Assembly (NCBI GenBank): GCA_052035955.1
Contig: JBPOHD010000116.1
Span: 1 to 35,701 of the forward strand
Length of the DNA stretch: 35,701 bases
Source: JAEUNJ01 sp052035955
Lineage (GTDB): Bacteria > Pseudomonadota > Gammaproteobacteria > Burkholderiales > Rhodocyclaceae
Direction: 5' to 3'
Shown: piece by piece, positions 16,833-24,359 of the stretch
Layout: each line of letters starts with the position of its first letter
How positions within the stretch are numbered: position 1 is the first letter of the stretch
Program-made: the position numbers and the translations under genes
Notes under the pieces: model-generated
What the model was told of the DNA's origin: nothing
Seen by the model: the letters and a program-made list of their open reading frames with translations, nothing else
The model's database searches: none

Positions 16833-16879
16833 GGCGATGGGGGCGAATAGAATGGAGCCGCGCATCTTCCGGGAAGGAC
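16833..16879. promoter_or_regulatory. Divergent bioB/comF intergenic region
   Basis: A 47-base gap between divergent starts. GGAAGGA just before the comF ATG (16871-16877) overlaps a plausible ribosome binding site. No BirA-type operator (a long interrupted palindrome) was recognised here, nor a convincing promoter pair. Confidence 0.35.
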
Positions 16880-17584
16880 ATGGCCGTGTCAATTTCCGCC
16901 CGCTTGGCAGGCCTTGCCGGCCCCCTGCTGGGCCAGGACTGCCTCCTGTGCGGCGATTCCGCCGGCGACCGGCTGCTCTGCCCGGAATGCGCCGCCGACC
17001 TGCCGCGGCTGCCGGCCGAGGTCTGCCCGCGTTGCGCCCAGCCCAGCCCCGGGGGCGCCGTGTGCGGCAGCTGCCTGCGCCACCCGCCCGCCTTCGACGC
17101 GACCCGGGCCGCCTTCCGCTACGGTTTCCCCCTCGACCGCCTCGTACAGTTGCTCAAGTTCAACCATCGCCTCGCCGTCGCGCCCTTCCTGGCCCGGGCG
17201 ATGCTCGAGGGCGGGGTGCCGGCCGGAGATTGCCTCCTGCCGGTCCCCCTGTCGCACCGCAGGCTGGCCGAACGGGGCTTCAACCAGGCCCAGGAGATCG
17301 CCCGCTGCCTCGCCCGCGGCAGTGGGCTGCCGCTGCTGTCGGAGGCCTGCCTGCGGGGCCTCGACACCCCGCCCCAGAGCGCGCTGCCCTGGAAGGCCCG
17401 GCGGGCCAACATCCGTCGCGCCTTCGAATGCCGGACCGACCTCACCGGGCGCGCCGTCATCCTGGTGGACGACGTGATGACCAGCGGCGCGACCCTGGAC
17501 GAGCTGGCCGGCGTGGTGCGCCTGCATGGCGCCGGTCCGGTGGTTTGCTGGGTGGCCGCGCGGGCCGTGCGCGGCGAGGACTGA
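16880..17584 (+). CDS. comF: ComF family protein (phosphoribosyltransferase fold)
   Basis: A 234-residue ComF homologue. The N-terminal zinc-binding part has two cysteine pairs (CLLCGDS, LCPECAAD) and a second set (CPRCAQPSP, CGSC). The C-terminal part is a type I phosphoribosyltransferase domain with the PRPP loop VILVDDVMTSGATL (Asp197-Asp198), and VPLSHRRLAERGFNQA. ComF proteins are required for natural transformation in several bacteria, acting in the cytoplasm on incoming single-stranded DNA. It is divergent from bioB and converges on the MSHA cluster. No terminator with a T-run is visible in the 19-base gap. Confidence 0.93.
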   Translation: MAVSISARLAGLAGPLLGQDCLLCGDSAGDRLLCPECAADLPRLPAEVCPRCAQPSPGGAVCGSCLRHPPAFDATRAAFRYGFPLDRLVQLLKFNHRLAVAPFLARAMLEGGVPAGDCLLPVPLSHRRLAERGFNQAQEIARCLARGSGLPLLSEACLRGLDTPPQSALPWKARRANIRRAFECRTDLTGRAVILVDDVMTSGATLDELAGVVRLHGAGPVVCWVAARAVRGED

Positions 17585-17603
17585 AAGTCTCCGGCGGTCG
17601 CCG

Positions 17604-18839
17604 TCAGCGCAGCTTCTGGTCGACGAAGGCGGCCAGTTCCGGACTCAGCGTGCCGCTGGCGCGCGCCTTCAGGAAGGCCTCCCGGGCCTCACCGGGACGG
17701 CCGTCGGCCTCCAGCGACAGGCCCAGTCCCATCCACCAGACGCCGGCCTGGGGCGAGAGCTGCAGTGCGCCCCGGTACTCGTCGACGGCGTCCCTGGCGC
17801 GGCCGGCCTTCTGCAGGACCCCGGCCAGGTAGCCCCGGAACTCGGCATTGCCGGTCGCGGCCGGGGCCGAGCGACGCAGCACCCGGATCGCCTCGTCCAG
17901 TTCGTTGCGCTCCACGTGCAGGCGGGCCAGGGCCAGGGCCAGCCCCGGCTGTGCCGCATCGGCCGCCAGGCCGTCGCCGAGCAGGGCCTTCGCCTCCGCC
18001 GAGCGGCCCTGTTCGGCGAACATGCGTGCCAGCAGCAGGCGGCCGGTCGTGAATCCGGGGTCCTCGCGCAGCGCCGCCTGGAGTTCGGCCTGGGCCTGCA
18101 GGCCTCGCCCCTGGCCGGCCGCCTGCACGGCTCGCCGGTAGGCCTCCTCGGCCCTTTCCCGGGGCGTCGTGGCGATGGGCTGCTTCTCGATCCGTCCGCC
18201 GCCGGCATCGGCCGGCACCGGCGCCCTGGCCGGGGGCGCGGCGGCCTCGACGGCCCTTGGCGGGACCGCGGCCGGTGTCGTGGCCTGGCCGGGGGCGGCC
18301 GCGACGGGGGGTTTGGCCTGCGGCGCGGGTTCCGGCCGTACCGCCGGCAGGGAACTCAGTTCGCCGGCCACCTTGAGGCCGGTGTCGCGCGCCGGCGCCC
18401 GGGGGACCCCGGCGGCCGGGACAGCCGCCACGGCAGGGGCCGCAGGAGCGGGAGCCACGGCAGGGGCGGCAATGACCGCGGGAGCGCTTGCCACCTGGGC
18501 GCTTACGGCAGGAACGGCGTTCGCGGCGTCCGAAGGTGCCGGCGCGGCTTCGGGTGCGGGGACGGCGGCCAGAGGCGCCGGCGCGGGAACAGGTGCGGGA
18601 ACCACTGCAGGGACCGCCACCGGAAGGGGCGGCTGAACGGGAGCCGGCGCCGGCGGGGGCGCCGCCGGCCACAGGAACCAGGTACCGGCCGCCGCCAGCA
18701 GCGCGAAGGCGGCGACGGCCGCCGCCGGCAGCATGCTCGGGGACCCGTCGGCGGGCAGCGGCCTGACCTGGTTGGGCAGGCCTTCCGGCGGCGCCCGGCG
18801 GGCGTCCAGGTCGCGCAGCATGCGGTTGATCAGGCTCAC
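17604..18839 (-). CDS. mshN: MSHA biogenesis protein MshN (TPR protein)
   Basis: A 411-residue bitopic protein: a short cytoplasmic start SLINRMLRDLDARR, typical of MshN/GspB-like proteins, one membrane helix at about 37-57, a Pro/Ala/Val-rich linker of about 150 residues, then TPR repeats (about 220-400: ERAEEAYRRAVQAAGQG, AQAELQAALREDPG, AVDEYRGALQLSPQAG). The TPR region probably scaffolds secretin or pilus assembly in the periplasm. The start is GTG, with AGGAG a few bases upstream in the gap after mshM. It is the last gene of the MSHA cluster and converges with comF. Confidence 0.9.
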   Translation of the reverse strand: MSLINRMLRDLDARRAPPEGLPNQVRPLPADGSPSMLPAAAVAAFALLAAAGTWFLWPAAPPPAPAPVQPPLPVAVPAVVPAPVPAPAPLAAVPAPEAAPAPSDAANAVPAVSAQVASAPAVIAAPAVAPAPAAPAVAAVPAAGVPRAPARDTGLKVAGELSSLPAVRPEPAPQAKPPVAAAPGQATTPAAVPPRAVEAAAPPARAPVPADAGGGRIEKQPIATTPRERAEEAYRRAVQAAGQGRGLQAQAELQAALREDPGFTTGRLLLARMFAEQGRSAEAKALLGDGLAADAAQPGLALALARLHVERNELDEAIRVLRRSAPAATGNAEFRGYLAGVLQKAGRARDAVDEYRGALQLSPQAGVWWMGLGLSLEADGRPGEAREAFLKARASGTLSPELAAFVDQKLR

Positions 18840-18854
18840 GTTCTCCTGCCGTCC

Positions 18855-19691
18855 TCAGAAAAACCAGCGGCGCCCGGGCAGCAGTTCGCGGCTGTCGCGC
18901 GCCGCCAGGCGGATATGGCGCCAGCGGACCTGGGCCTGGCCTTCGCCGAAGGCCGCCAGCAGGGCCTTGTGGGCCAGGATGTTGATCACCCGGGGCGTGC
19001 CCCGGCTGGACCGGTGCAGGACGCGCAGGCTGGGACCGGAGAAGAGGGGATGGCCCCGATAGCCCGCCACCCGCAGCCGGTGGGCCAGGTATTGGGCCAC
19101 CTCGTCGCGCTTGAGGCCGCCCAGGCGGTAGTGGAAGGTGATGCGCTGGCGCAGTTGGCGGGCCGAGGGGTCGGCCAGCTTCGCGTCCAGTTCGGGCTGG
19201 CCGAAGAGGACGATCTGCACCAGCTTCCGCTTCTCGGTTTCCAGGTTGGAGATCAGCCGCAGCGCCTCCAGCGTTTCCAGCGGCATGGTCTGGGCCTCGT
19301 CGATGCAGAGCACCACCCGCCTTTCCGCCGCCGCGTGGCCCAGCAGGCTGGAATTGATCGCCTTCATCAGGTGGAACTGGTCGGCCTCCGCCCCCACCTC
19401 GACGGCCAGTTCCTCGGCCAGCGCGCGCAGCAGGGTGTTCGGTTCCAGGGCCGGGTTGGGCAGGTAGGCGGTCACCGTGTCGGCGCCGACCGTGGCCAGG
19501 AAGCGGCGGCAGAGCAGGGTCTTGCCGGTGCCCACCTCGCCGGTGATCTTGATGAATCCCTCCCCCGAATCCACCGCCACGAGCAGGGTGTTGAGGGCCT
19601 CCTGGTGGGCCTGCCCGGAAAAGACGAAGCTGGTGTCGGGGGTCAGGGAAAAGGGCGGTTCGGCGAGTCCGAAATGTTGCAGGTAGATCAC
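18855..19691 (-). CDS. mshM: MSHA biogenesis ATPase MshM (ExeA/GspA-like AAA protein)
   Basis: A 278-residue AAA+ ATPase. It starts IYLQHFGLAEPPFSLTPDT, the classic opening of the ExeA/GspA/MshM family, followed by Walker A GEVGTGKT (51-58), Walker B VVLCIDEAQTMP and the sensor-like LVQIVLFGQPELD. In the GspA/ExeA case the ATPase works with a periplasm-reaching partner to insert the secretin; here MshN would be that partner. The GTG at 19691 overlaps the mshL stop (GTGA). Longer in-frame readings upstream lack family sequence. Confidence 0.93.
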   Translation of the reverse strand: MIYLQHFGLAEPPFSLTPDTSFVFSGQAHQEALNTLLVAVDSGEGFIKITGEVGTGKTLLCRRFLATVGADTVTAYLPNPALEPNTLLRALAEELAVEVGAEADQFHLMKAINSSLLGHAAAERRVVLCIDEAQTMPLETLEALRLISNLETEKRKLVQIVLFGQPELDAKLADPSARQLRQRITFHYRLGGLKRDEVAQYLAHRLRVAGYRGHPLFSGPSLRVLHRSSRGTPRVINILAHKALLAAFGEGQAQVRWRHIRLAARDSRELLPGRRWFF

Positions 19692-21613
19692 CGCCCCGGG
19701 TCCGTCTTCTCCGGCTCGGCCCGCCGCGGCGCGAAGTCCTGCAGGCGACCCTGGACATCCTTCAGGCCTTCCTCCCATTCCTTGTCGGTGCGGATCACCG
19801 TCGGCTTGAGGAGGATGACCAGTTCGCGCTTGGCGAAGCTGCGGCCCTTCTGCCCGAACAGGTTGCCGAACAGCGGCACGTCGCGGGCACCCGGCACGCC
19901 GGAGCCGTCCTCGGTCTGGCTCTGGGACATCAGGCCGCCGATGGCCACGATGTTGCCGTCGCGGACGCGGACGATGCTGTCCGTCTCGTTCACGTTGCTG
20001 GCCGCCAGGGGCAGGACGTAGATGCCCTGCTGGCCCAGGTCTATCGTCTTGCGTTTCTCGGCCACGGCGCTCACCGAGGGCCGCACGTGCAGGATGATGC
20101 CGTCGCCGTCGTCGATCTGCGGCGTCACGTCGAGTGCGATGCCGGAGAAGAAGGGCTGGGTCGTGATGGTCGGCACCGAGGTGGCCGTCGAGGAGGTGCC
20201 GCTGGTGGACGTGGTCGAGGACGACGAAGGCGTGACGTTGGTGATGAAGTATTCGTCGGTGCCCACCTTCAGCACGGCCTTCTGGTTGTTCAGGGTGGCG
20301 ATGCGGGGGCTGGACAGCACATGCACGTTGCCCTGGGTCTCCAGGAAGGAAAGCAGGGCCGCGAAGCTGCCGGTCTGGAAGGCCAGGCCCATCACGCCGC
20401 CGGCGGCCAGGCCCGCCAGGGGCTGCAGGATGCCGCGGTCGCCGGTCAAGGTGGTGGGAATGGATTCCGTGACGACGCCCGTCGTCGGGTCGACGGTCGA
20501 TACCCAGTAGGGTTGGCCCCCCGGCAGGACGATGTTCGAGCCGTTCACGTTGTTCGACCAGCGATGGCCGCCGCGGGAATCGAAGTAGCCCCAGTTCACC
20601 CCCGACTGGAAGTGGTCGTTGAGCTGGACCTCGATGATCTTGGCTTCCAGCATCACCTGCCGCTCGACCGTAATCTGCATGGACTTGAGGAAGCGCTCCA
20701 CCTCCCGCAACTCGGCCGGGAAGGCCTTGACGACGACCATGCCCGAGGGCTGGTTCACCAGCACGCTGCGCCCTTCCGGACAGCGGGCCAGGCCGCGCAG
20801 GGCGATCAGCCCGCCGATCGGGTTGCCGCCCATGTTGATCTGGCTGCTCGCCGCGCCGGAGGTGCCCGTGCTGCCGGTGCCGGTGCCGCTGGTCGCCACC
20901 GAGCCGGAAATGACGCGGAACTCGCAGCCCACCAGGGTGGCCACCGATTCGTGCAGTTCCAGCCAGAAGTCGTTCAGGGAACCGGTGACGACACTGGTGC
21001 TTTCCAGGCTCGTGTTCTGGGCAGAGGTCGTGGCGGTGGAGGTGCCGGCGCCCGACGTGGTCCCGGACTGGCTGCCCGACACCGAGCCCGACATGACGCG
21101 GGTGGACGAGGCCCCCGCCCGCTTGCTGGCCAGGTAATTGACCTGGAAGAAGCGCGTCTGCAGGGTATTGGACTGGATGAAGATGCGGGTGCCCAGGATC
21201 TTGTATTCGTAGCCGTAGAGTTCGCGGATGGTGTCGAGGGCCTCGCGGACGGTGACGTTCTTCAGCGTCACCGACAGGTTGCCGGAGATCTCCGGCGGCA
21301 GCAGCATGCTGTAGGGCGTGCCGGAGACGATGGCCAGGAAGACCTGGCCGGCCGGGGCATTGCTCACCGCCAGGTCGAACCTCGGCTCCGGCTTGCGGGC
21401 CTCGGCGGCGGCCGCGGCCGGCGGTGCCAGCAGGGCCCGATCCACGGCCTCGGGGCGGGATGCCCCCTGGCGGTTCTCCAGGCCGCCCTTGAGTTCCTGG
21501 CCGATGCGTTCCCGCGTCGCGTCCCGGGCCGGCGGCGTCGTGGCGCAGCCCGACAGGACGACGGCCGCCGCCACTGCGGCGGCCAGGCCCATGTCCGTCA
21601 TGATCCTTTTCAT
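19688..21613 (-). CDS. mshL: MSHA outer-membrane secretin MshL
   Basis: A 641-residue lipoprotein secretin (lipobox VLSGC, Cys23). The order is: an STN-like domain at about 90-150 (ISGNLSVTLKNVTVREAL), a Ser/Thr/Gly-rich segment at about 165-205, a secretin N domain (VVKAFPAELREVERFL), and the secretin pore at about 310-600 with VMLEAKIIEVQLN, VLSSPRIATLNNQKAVLKVG and VAIGGLMSQSQTE. The conserved end LFGNLFGQKGRSFAKRELVI is visible. Coupled to mshM (GTGA) and mshK (ATGA). It parallels pilQ but has no AMIN domains and is instead lipid-modified. Confidence 0.95.
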   Translation of the reverse strand: MKRIMTDMGLAAAVAAAVVLSGCATTPPARDATRERIGQELKGGLENRQGASRPEAVDRALLAPPAAAAAEARKPEPRFDLAVSNAPAGQVFLAIVSGTPYSMLLPPEISGNLSVTLKNVTVREALDTIRELYGYEYKILGTRIFIQSNTLQTRFFQVNYLASKRAGASSTRVMSGSVSGSQSGTTSGAGTSTATTSAQNTSLESTSVVTGSLNDFWLELHESVATLVGCEFRVISGSVATSGTGTGSTGTSGAASSQINMGGNPIGGLIALRGLARCPEGRSVLVNQPSGMVVVKAFPAELREVERFLKSMQITVERQVMLEAKIIEVQLNDHFQSGVNWGYFDSRGGHRWSNNVNGSNIVLPGGQPYWVSTVDPTTGVVTESIPTTLTGDRGILQPLAGLAAGGVMGLAFQTGSFAALLSFLETQGNVHVLSSPRIATLNNQKAVLKVGTDEYFITNVTPSSSSTTSTSGTSSTATSVPTITTQPFFSGIALDVTPQIDDGDGIILHVRPSVSAVAEKRKTIDLGQQGIYVLPLAASNVNETDSIVRVRDGNIVAIGGLMSQSQTEDGSGVPGARDVPLFGNLFGQKGRSFAKRELVILLKPTVIRTDKEWEEGLKDVQGRLQDFAPRRAEPEKTDPGR

Positions 21614-22005
21614 GGCGCTTCCTTTTTCTGCTTGCCGCGGGTACTCGTCGCGACCTTCGCGGCGGGTGCCGCCTTCTTCTCGACCAGGGGGGTCAGGGCC
21701 AGTTTCTCGACGCCGCCCGGACCCTTGAGGTCTACGCCGTCGGGGCGAACCCGCACCAGGGTGGATTCGCCGATTTTCTCTCCGACGACGACCCAGCGGC
21801 CGCCGATCAGGGCCCGGGCCCGGCCGCTTTTCGGAATCATCACCGACTGCAACTGGTTATCCGCCGCGCCGCCGTCCAGGGCCTGGGCCGGCACGGCGTC
21901 CGGCGGCCGGGTCGGATCGGCGCCGGGCGCCTGGGCGCGGGTGCCCGGCGCTGCCGCCAGCAGCAGGCCGAACAGGGCCGAGGAAAGCGCTTTTCCGACG
22001 CTCAT
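21610..22005 (-). CDS. mshK: MSHA biogenesis protein MshK (PilP-like)
   Basis: A 131-residue secreted or periplasmic protein with a signal peptide (cleavage near TRAQA, residue 24-26), the sequence DPTRPPD, then a small beta domain LQSVMIPKSGRARALIGG, VVVGEKIGESTLVRVRPDG and LTPLVEKK. This corresponds to the PilP position in the pil operon, linking the MshI/J complex to the secretin. The tail is Lys-rich. The ATG at 22005 overlaps the mshJ stop and the stop overlaps mshL, which fixes both ends. Confidence 0.85.
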   Translation of the reverse strand: MSVGKALSSALFGLLLAAAPGTRAQAPGADPTRPPDAVPAQALDGGAADNQLQSVMIPKSGRARALIGGRWVVVGEKIGESTLVRVRPDGVDLKGPGGVEKLALTPLVEKKAAPAAKVATSTRGKQKKEAP

Positions 22006-22688
22006 AATTTCAGCCACTCCTCGCTGAGGCTCAGGGTGAACACCGTGATGCCCAGGGTCAGCCGGGGATACTCGCCCCCCAGTTCCAGCTTCTGCCAATA
22101 GAGGCGCTGCGGCAGCCGTTCCAGTTGCGCCAGGTATTCCGTCAGGTCGGCATAGCCGCCCTGGACCACCAGTTCGAAGCCGTGCCGGAAGACCTTCAGC
22201 GTCGGCTCGGCCTTGGCGACCTCCTTGCCGCCGTCCTTGGCCGCCGGCGCCGTGGCCGCCGCCTCGATCAGGGGCGTCACCGGACGACTGCGCAGGGCCA
22301 CGAGTTTCAGGCCCTGGCGCGCCGCGAGGACATCCCGCAACAGGGGGCGCACCCGCTCCGGCGGCACCAGGCGTTCCTTGGCTGCCTCCAGACGGACATC
22401 CAGATCGGCCACCGCCGCCTCCGCCCGCGCCAGCCTTTCCTTGCCCGACTTCTCGCTTTCGGCGATCTGGGCCCGCAGCAGGAGGATCTGCGCCTCCAGG
22501 TCCTGGGCCAGCGTCTCCTGGCCGGCCGCCTGTTTCTCCATCGCCGCCCGCTTCTTGAGGGCTGGCTCGACGGCATAGGTGTAGCCGAGCAGCAGGATGC
22601 CGCCGACCAGCGCCGCCGTGACCAGGGCCCGCTCGCTCGGCTTCATGGCGGCGAACTTCTTCGTCCATTCCTGCCAGCGTGCCATCAT
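22002..22688 (-). CDS. mshJ: MSHA biogenesis protein MshJ (PilO-like)
   Basis: A 228-residue PilO-type bitopic protein: a short basic cytoplasmic end (MMARWQEWTKKFAAMKPSER), one membrane helix at about 22-40, a coiled coil at about 45-105, and a periplasmic domain with LKVFRHGFELVVQGGYADL and LTEYLAQLERLPQRLYWQKL, the PilO-like signature. Two ATGs in tandem are possible; the upstream one at 22688 makes the usual ATGA overlap with the pilN-like gene. Confidence 0.9.
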   Translation of the reverse strand: MMARWQEWTKKFAAMKPSERALVTAALVGGILLLGYTYAVEPALKKRAAMEKQAAGQETLAQDLEAQILLLRAQIAESEKSGKERLARAEAAVADLDVRLEAAKERLVPPERVRPLLRDVLAARQGLKLVALRSRPVTPLIEAAATAPAAKDGGKEVAKAEPTLKVFRHGFELVVQGGYADLTEYLAQLERLPQRLYWQKLELGGEYPRLTLGITVFTLSLSEEWLKL

Positions 22689-23338
22689 CGCTTGTCCGCC
22701 TCCGCCAGGCCTTCCGTCGCCAGGACGAACTCCGTGTAGCGCAGTTCCGCCTTGCCCGGCACCGGCGGCTTGGCCCCGGGACTCTTCGGGTCCGGCGAGG
22801 CCTTCATGTCCAGGGCCGCGAAGCTGCGCCCCTGGAAGGTCTTCTCGGCATTGAGCCTGTCCAGGTAGGCCGGAACCTGCCGCGCCTCGAGGGCCCGGCC
22901 GGCCAACCGCATCTGGCGTCCGCCCTGGTCCACGGTGAAGCCGGTGAGCCATATCCCGCCGGCGGCCTGGCGCGAGAAGGCTTTCATGACATCCGAGAAC
23001 CCGGTGGTGTTGCCCACCTGCGGCGACTCCAGGGCGGCGAGGATTTCCTGCCGGCCATCGATCCGCGCCTGCAGGCGCGCCAGGTCCTGATTGAGTTTCG
23101 GGTCGGCCTGCCGGGCCGCCGCCTGGTTGCCCAGCGTCGTCATCTCGCCCCGCAACTGCTTCAGCCTCTCCTCGGCCGCCGCCAGGCGGCGCTGGGCCGC
23201 CGTTGCCTGCTGCCCGGTGACCGCGGCCAGGCCGGCGATGACCACGATCCCCGCCAGGGCGAGCCCGGTCGCCAGGGCGAGGGTCAGGGGATCCCGGCGC
23301 TGGCGCAGGCTGGGGTTGACGAGGTTGATGTATTGCAT
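22685..23338 (-). CDS. PilN-like MSHA assembly protein (second MshI-type component)
   Basis: A 217-residue bitopic protein in the PilN position between the PilM-like mshI and the PilO-like mshJ. The N-terminus YINLVNPSLRQRRDPL matches the INL.P motif by which PilN binds PilM. A membrane helix follows at about 20-42, then a coiled coil (about 43-100) and a domain with IWLTGFTVDQGGRQMRLAGR, typical of PilN. The tail is Pro/Lys-rich. It lies three bases after mshI. In many MSHA clusters this function is called MshI2 or left unnamed, so I give no symbol. Confidence 0.88.
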   Translation of the reverse strand: MQYINLVNPSLRQRRDPLTLALATGLALAGIVVIAGLAAVTGQQATAAQRRLAAAEERLKQLRGEMTTLGNQAAARQADPKLNQDLARLQARIDGRQEILAALESPQVGNTTGFSDVMKAFSRQAAGGIWLTGFTVDQGGRQMRLAGRALEARQVPAYLDRLNAEKTFQGRSFAALDMKASPDPKSPGAKPPVPGKAELRYTEFVLATEGLAEADKR

Positions 23339-23341
23339 GGC

Positions 23342-24277
23342 TCAGGGCGCCGGCCGCAGGGCGGCGCCGATGGCGTGCAGGCACTGGGCCTGGCGGGCCG
23401 GCTGGGCCAGTTCCGGCACTCCGGCAAAGTCGGCCACCTGGGCCAGGTCGAGGCCCGCCACGGGGACCGAGAGGTTCGGGGCCAGGTAGTCGATCAGCCC
23501 CTCCGCGACGCTTGTCGAGGCGACCAGCAGTCGGGTCAGCGTGATGAATCCGAACTGGCGGTCGAAGTTGTCGATCGAGCGCTGCAGTTCCAGGCCGATC
23601 CGCTCGAAAAGCTGCTCCCGCCTTTCCTGCGGGGCGTCGGCCAGCTGGCTGCCCGTCACCTCGATGCGCCGGGTCGCGTAGAGCGTCCCCTTGTGGGTGA
23701 AGGTGAGCAGGCCCCCGGCATCGTTGACCACCAGCAGCGCCAGGCCGCGGTTCTCGTCCTCGAAGAGCGCCGCCACGTTGCGCTGGGCCGTCTCGGGCAC
23801 GTCGATGGCGTCGAGCGGCACGCCGGCAGCGGAGAACCCGGCCATCTCCCGGCTGATGACATCGTTCTGGGCGGAAACGGCGAAGATGGAACGGGCCCGC
23901 CCCGGGGCCGCATCGACGGGAATGTCGAGCACGTCCACCGTCGCCGCCTCGGCGGGATACTCCAGCAGGTCCTTCAGCCGCCAGCGCGCCGCCTCCTTCT
24001 GCTCTTCCGGTGGCACGTCCGGCGCCTCGATCTGCTGCCACTGGTATTCGCCCGGCGCCAGCAGGGTGACGCAGAGGCGTTTCTGCAGGGCCAGGGCCTT
24101 GCGCAGGCTGGCCAGGGCCGCCGCCGCCTCGCCCCGCCGCTCGTAGGAATCGAGGGCCTCGACGCGGATGCGCCCGCCTTCCTGGAAGGGCGCCAGGCGG
24201 GCGACGTCTATCCTGTCCGCAAGGACATTCACCGTCGTCCACCCCGGCTCCCGGCGCCTGCTTGGCCCGCCCCACAT
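23342..24277 (-). CDS. mshI: MSHA biogenesis protein MshI (PilM-like)
   Basis: A 311-residue actin-like protein equivalent to PilM. Motifs include QQIEAPDVPPEEQKEAARWR (typical of the family), DVLDIPVDAAP, LDAIDVPETAQRN, LALLVVNDAGGLLTF (phosphate 2-like region) and LQRSIDNFDRQFG. Here it lacks the strict nucleotide-binding glycines of PilM, as is common for MshI. The ATG at 24277 follows an AT-rich gap with a promoter-like sequence; no good ribosome binding site is seen in the expected window. It starts the assembly half of the MSHA cluster. Confidence 0.9.
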   Translation of the reverse strand: MWGGPSRRREPGWTTVNVLADRIDVARLAPFQEGGRIRVEALDSYERRGEAAAALASLRKALALQKRLCVTLLAPGEYQWQQIEAPDVPPEEQKEAARWRLKDLLEYPAEAATVDVLDIPVDAAPGRARSIFAVSAQNDVISREMAGFSAAGVPLDAIDVPETAQRNVAALFEDENRGLALLVVNDAGGLLTFTHKGTLYATRRIEVTGSQLADAPQERREQLFERIGLELQRSIDNFDRQFGFITLTRLLVASTSVAEGLIDYLAPNLSVPVAGLDLAQVADFAGVPELAQPARQAQCLHAIGAALRPAP

Positions 24278-24359
24278 GATTTTTAAGAAACGTTCTCCGA
24301 TATCGTCGGCAACATATTAAAGGATAACGTTTTTCTTTGGCAAAACTTTAACTTCCGAA
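24278..24359 (-). promoter_or_regulatory. AT-rich gap with sigma70-like promoter for mshI-N
   Basis: These 82 bases are the only clearly AT-rich stretch inside the MSHA cluster. On the minus strand TTGCCA (24338-24343) and TAATAT (24314-24319) are separated by 18 bases, giving a start near 24307 and a leader of about 30 bases before mshI. No hairpin with a T-run was found after mshQ, so readthrough from the upstream half remains possible. Confidence 0.5.

Noticed and set aside
16832..16892. Longer bioB starting at 16892
   Set aside because: Would overlap the divergent comF gene by 13 bases and add a 20-residue leader not seen in biotin synthases.
17526..20021. 831-codon open frame on the plus strand opposite mshN, mshM and part of mshL
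   Set aside because: Crosses three real genes in antisense and has low-complexity composition. No start context or motif supports it.
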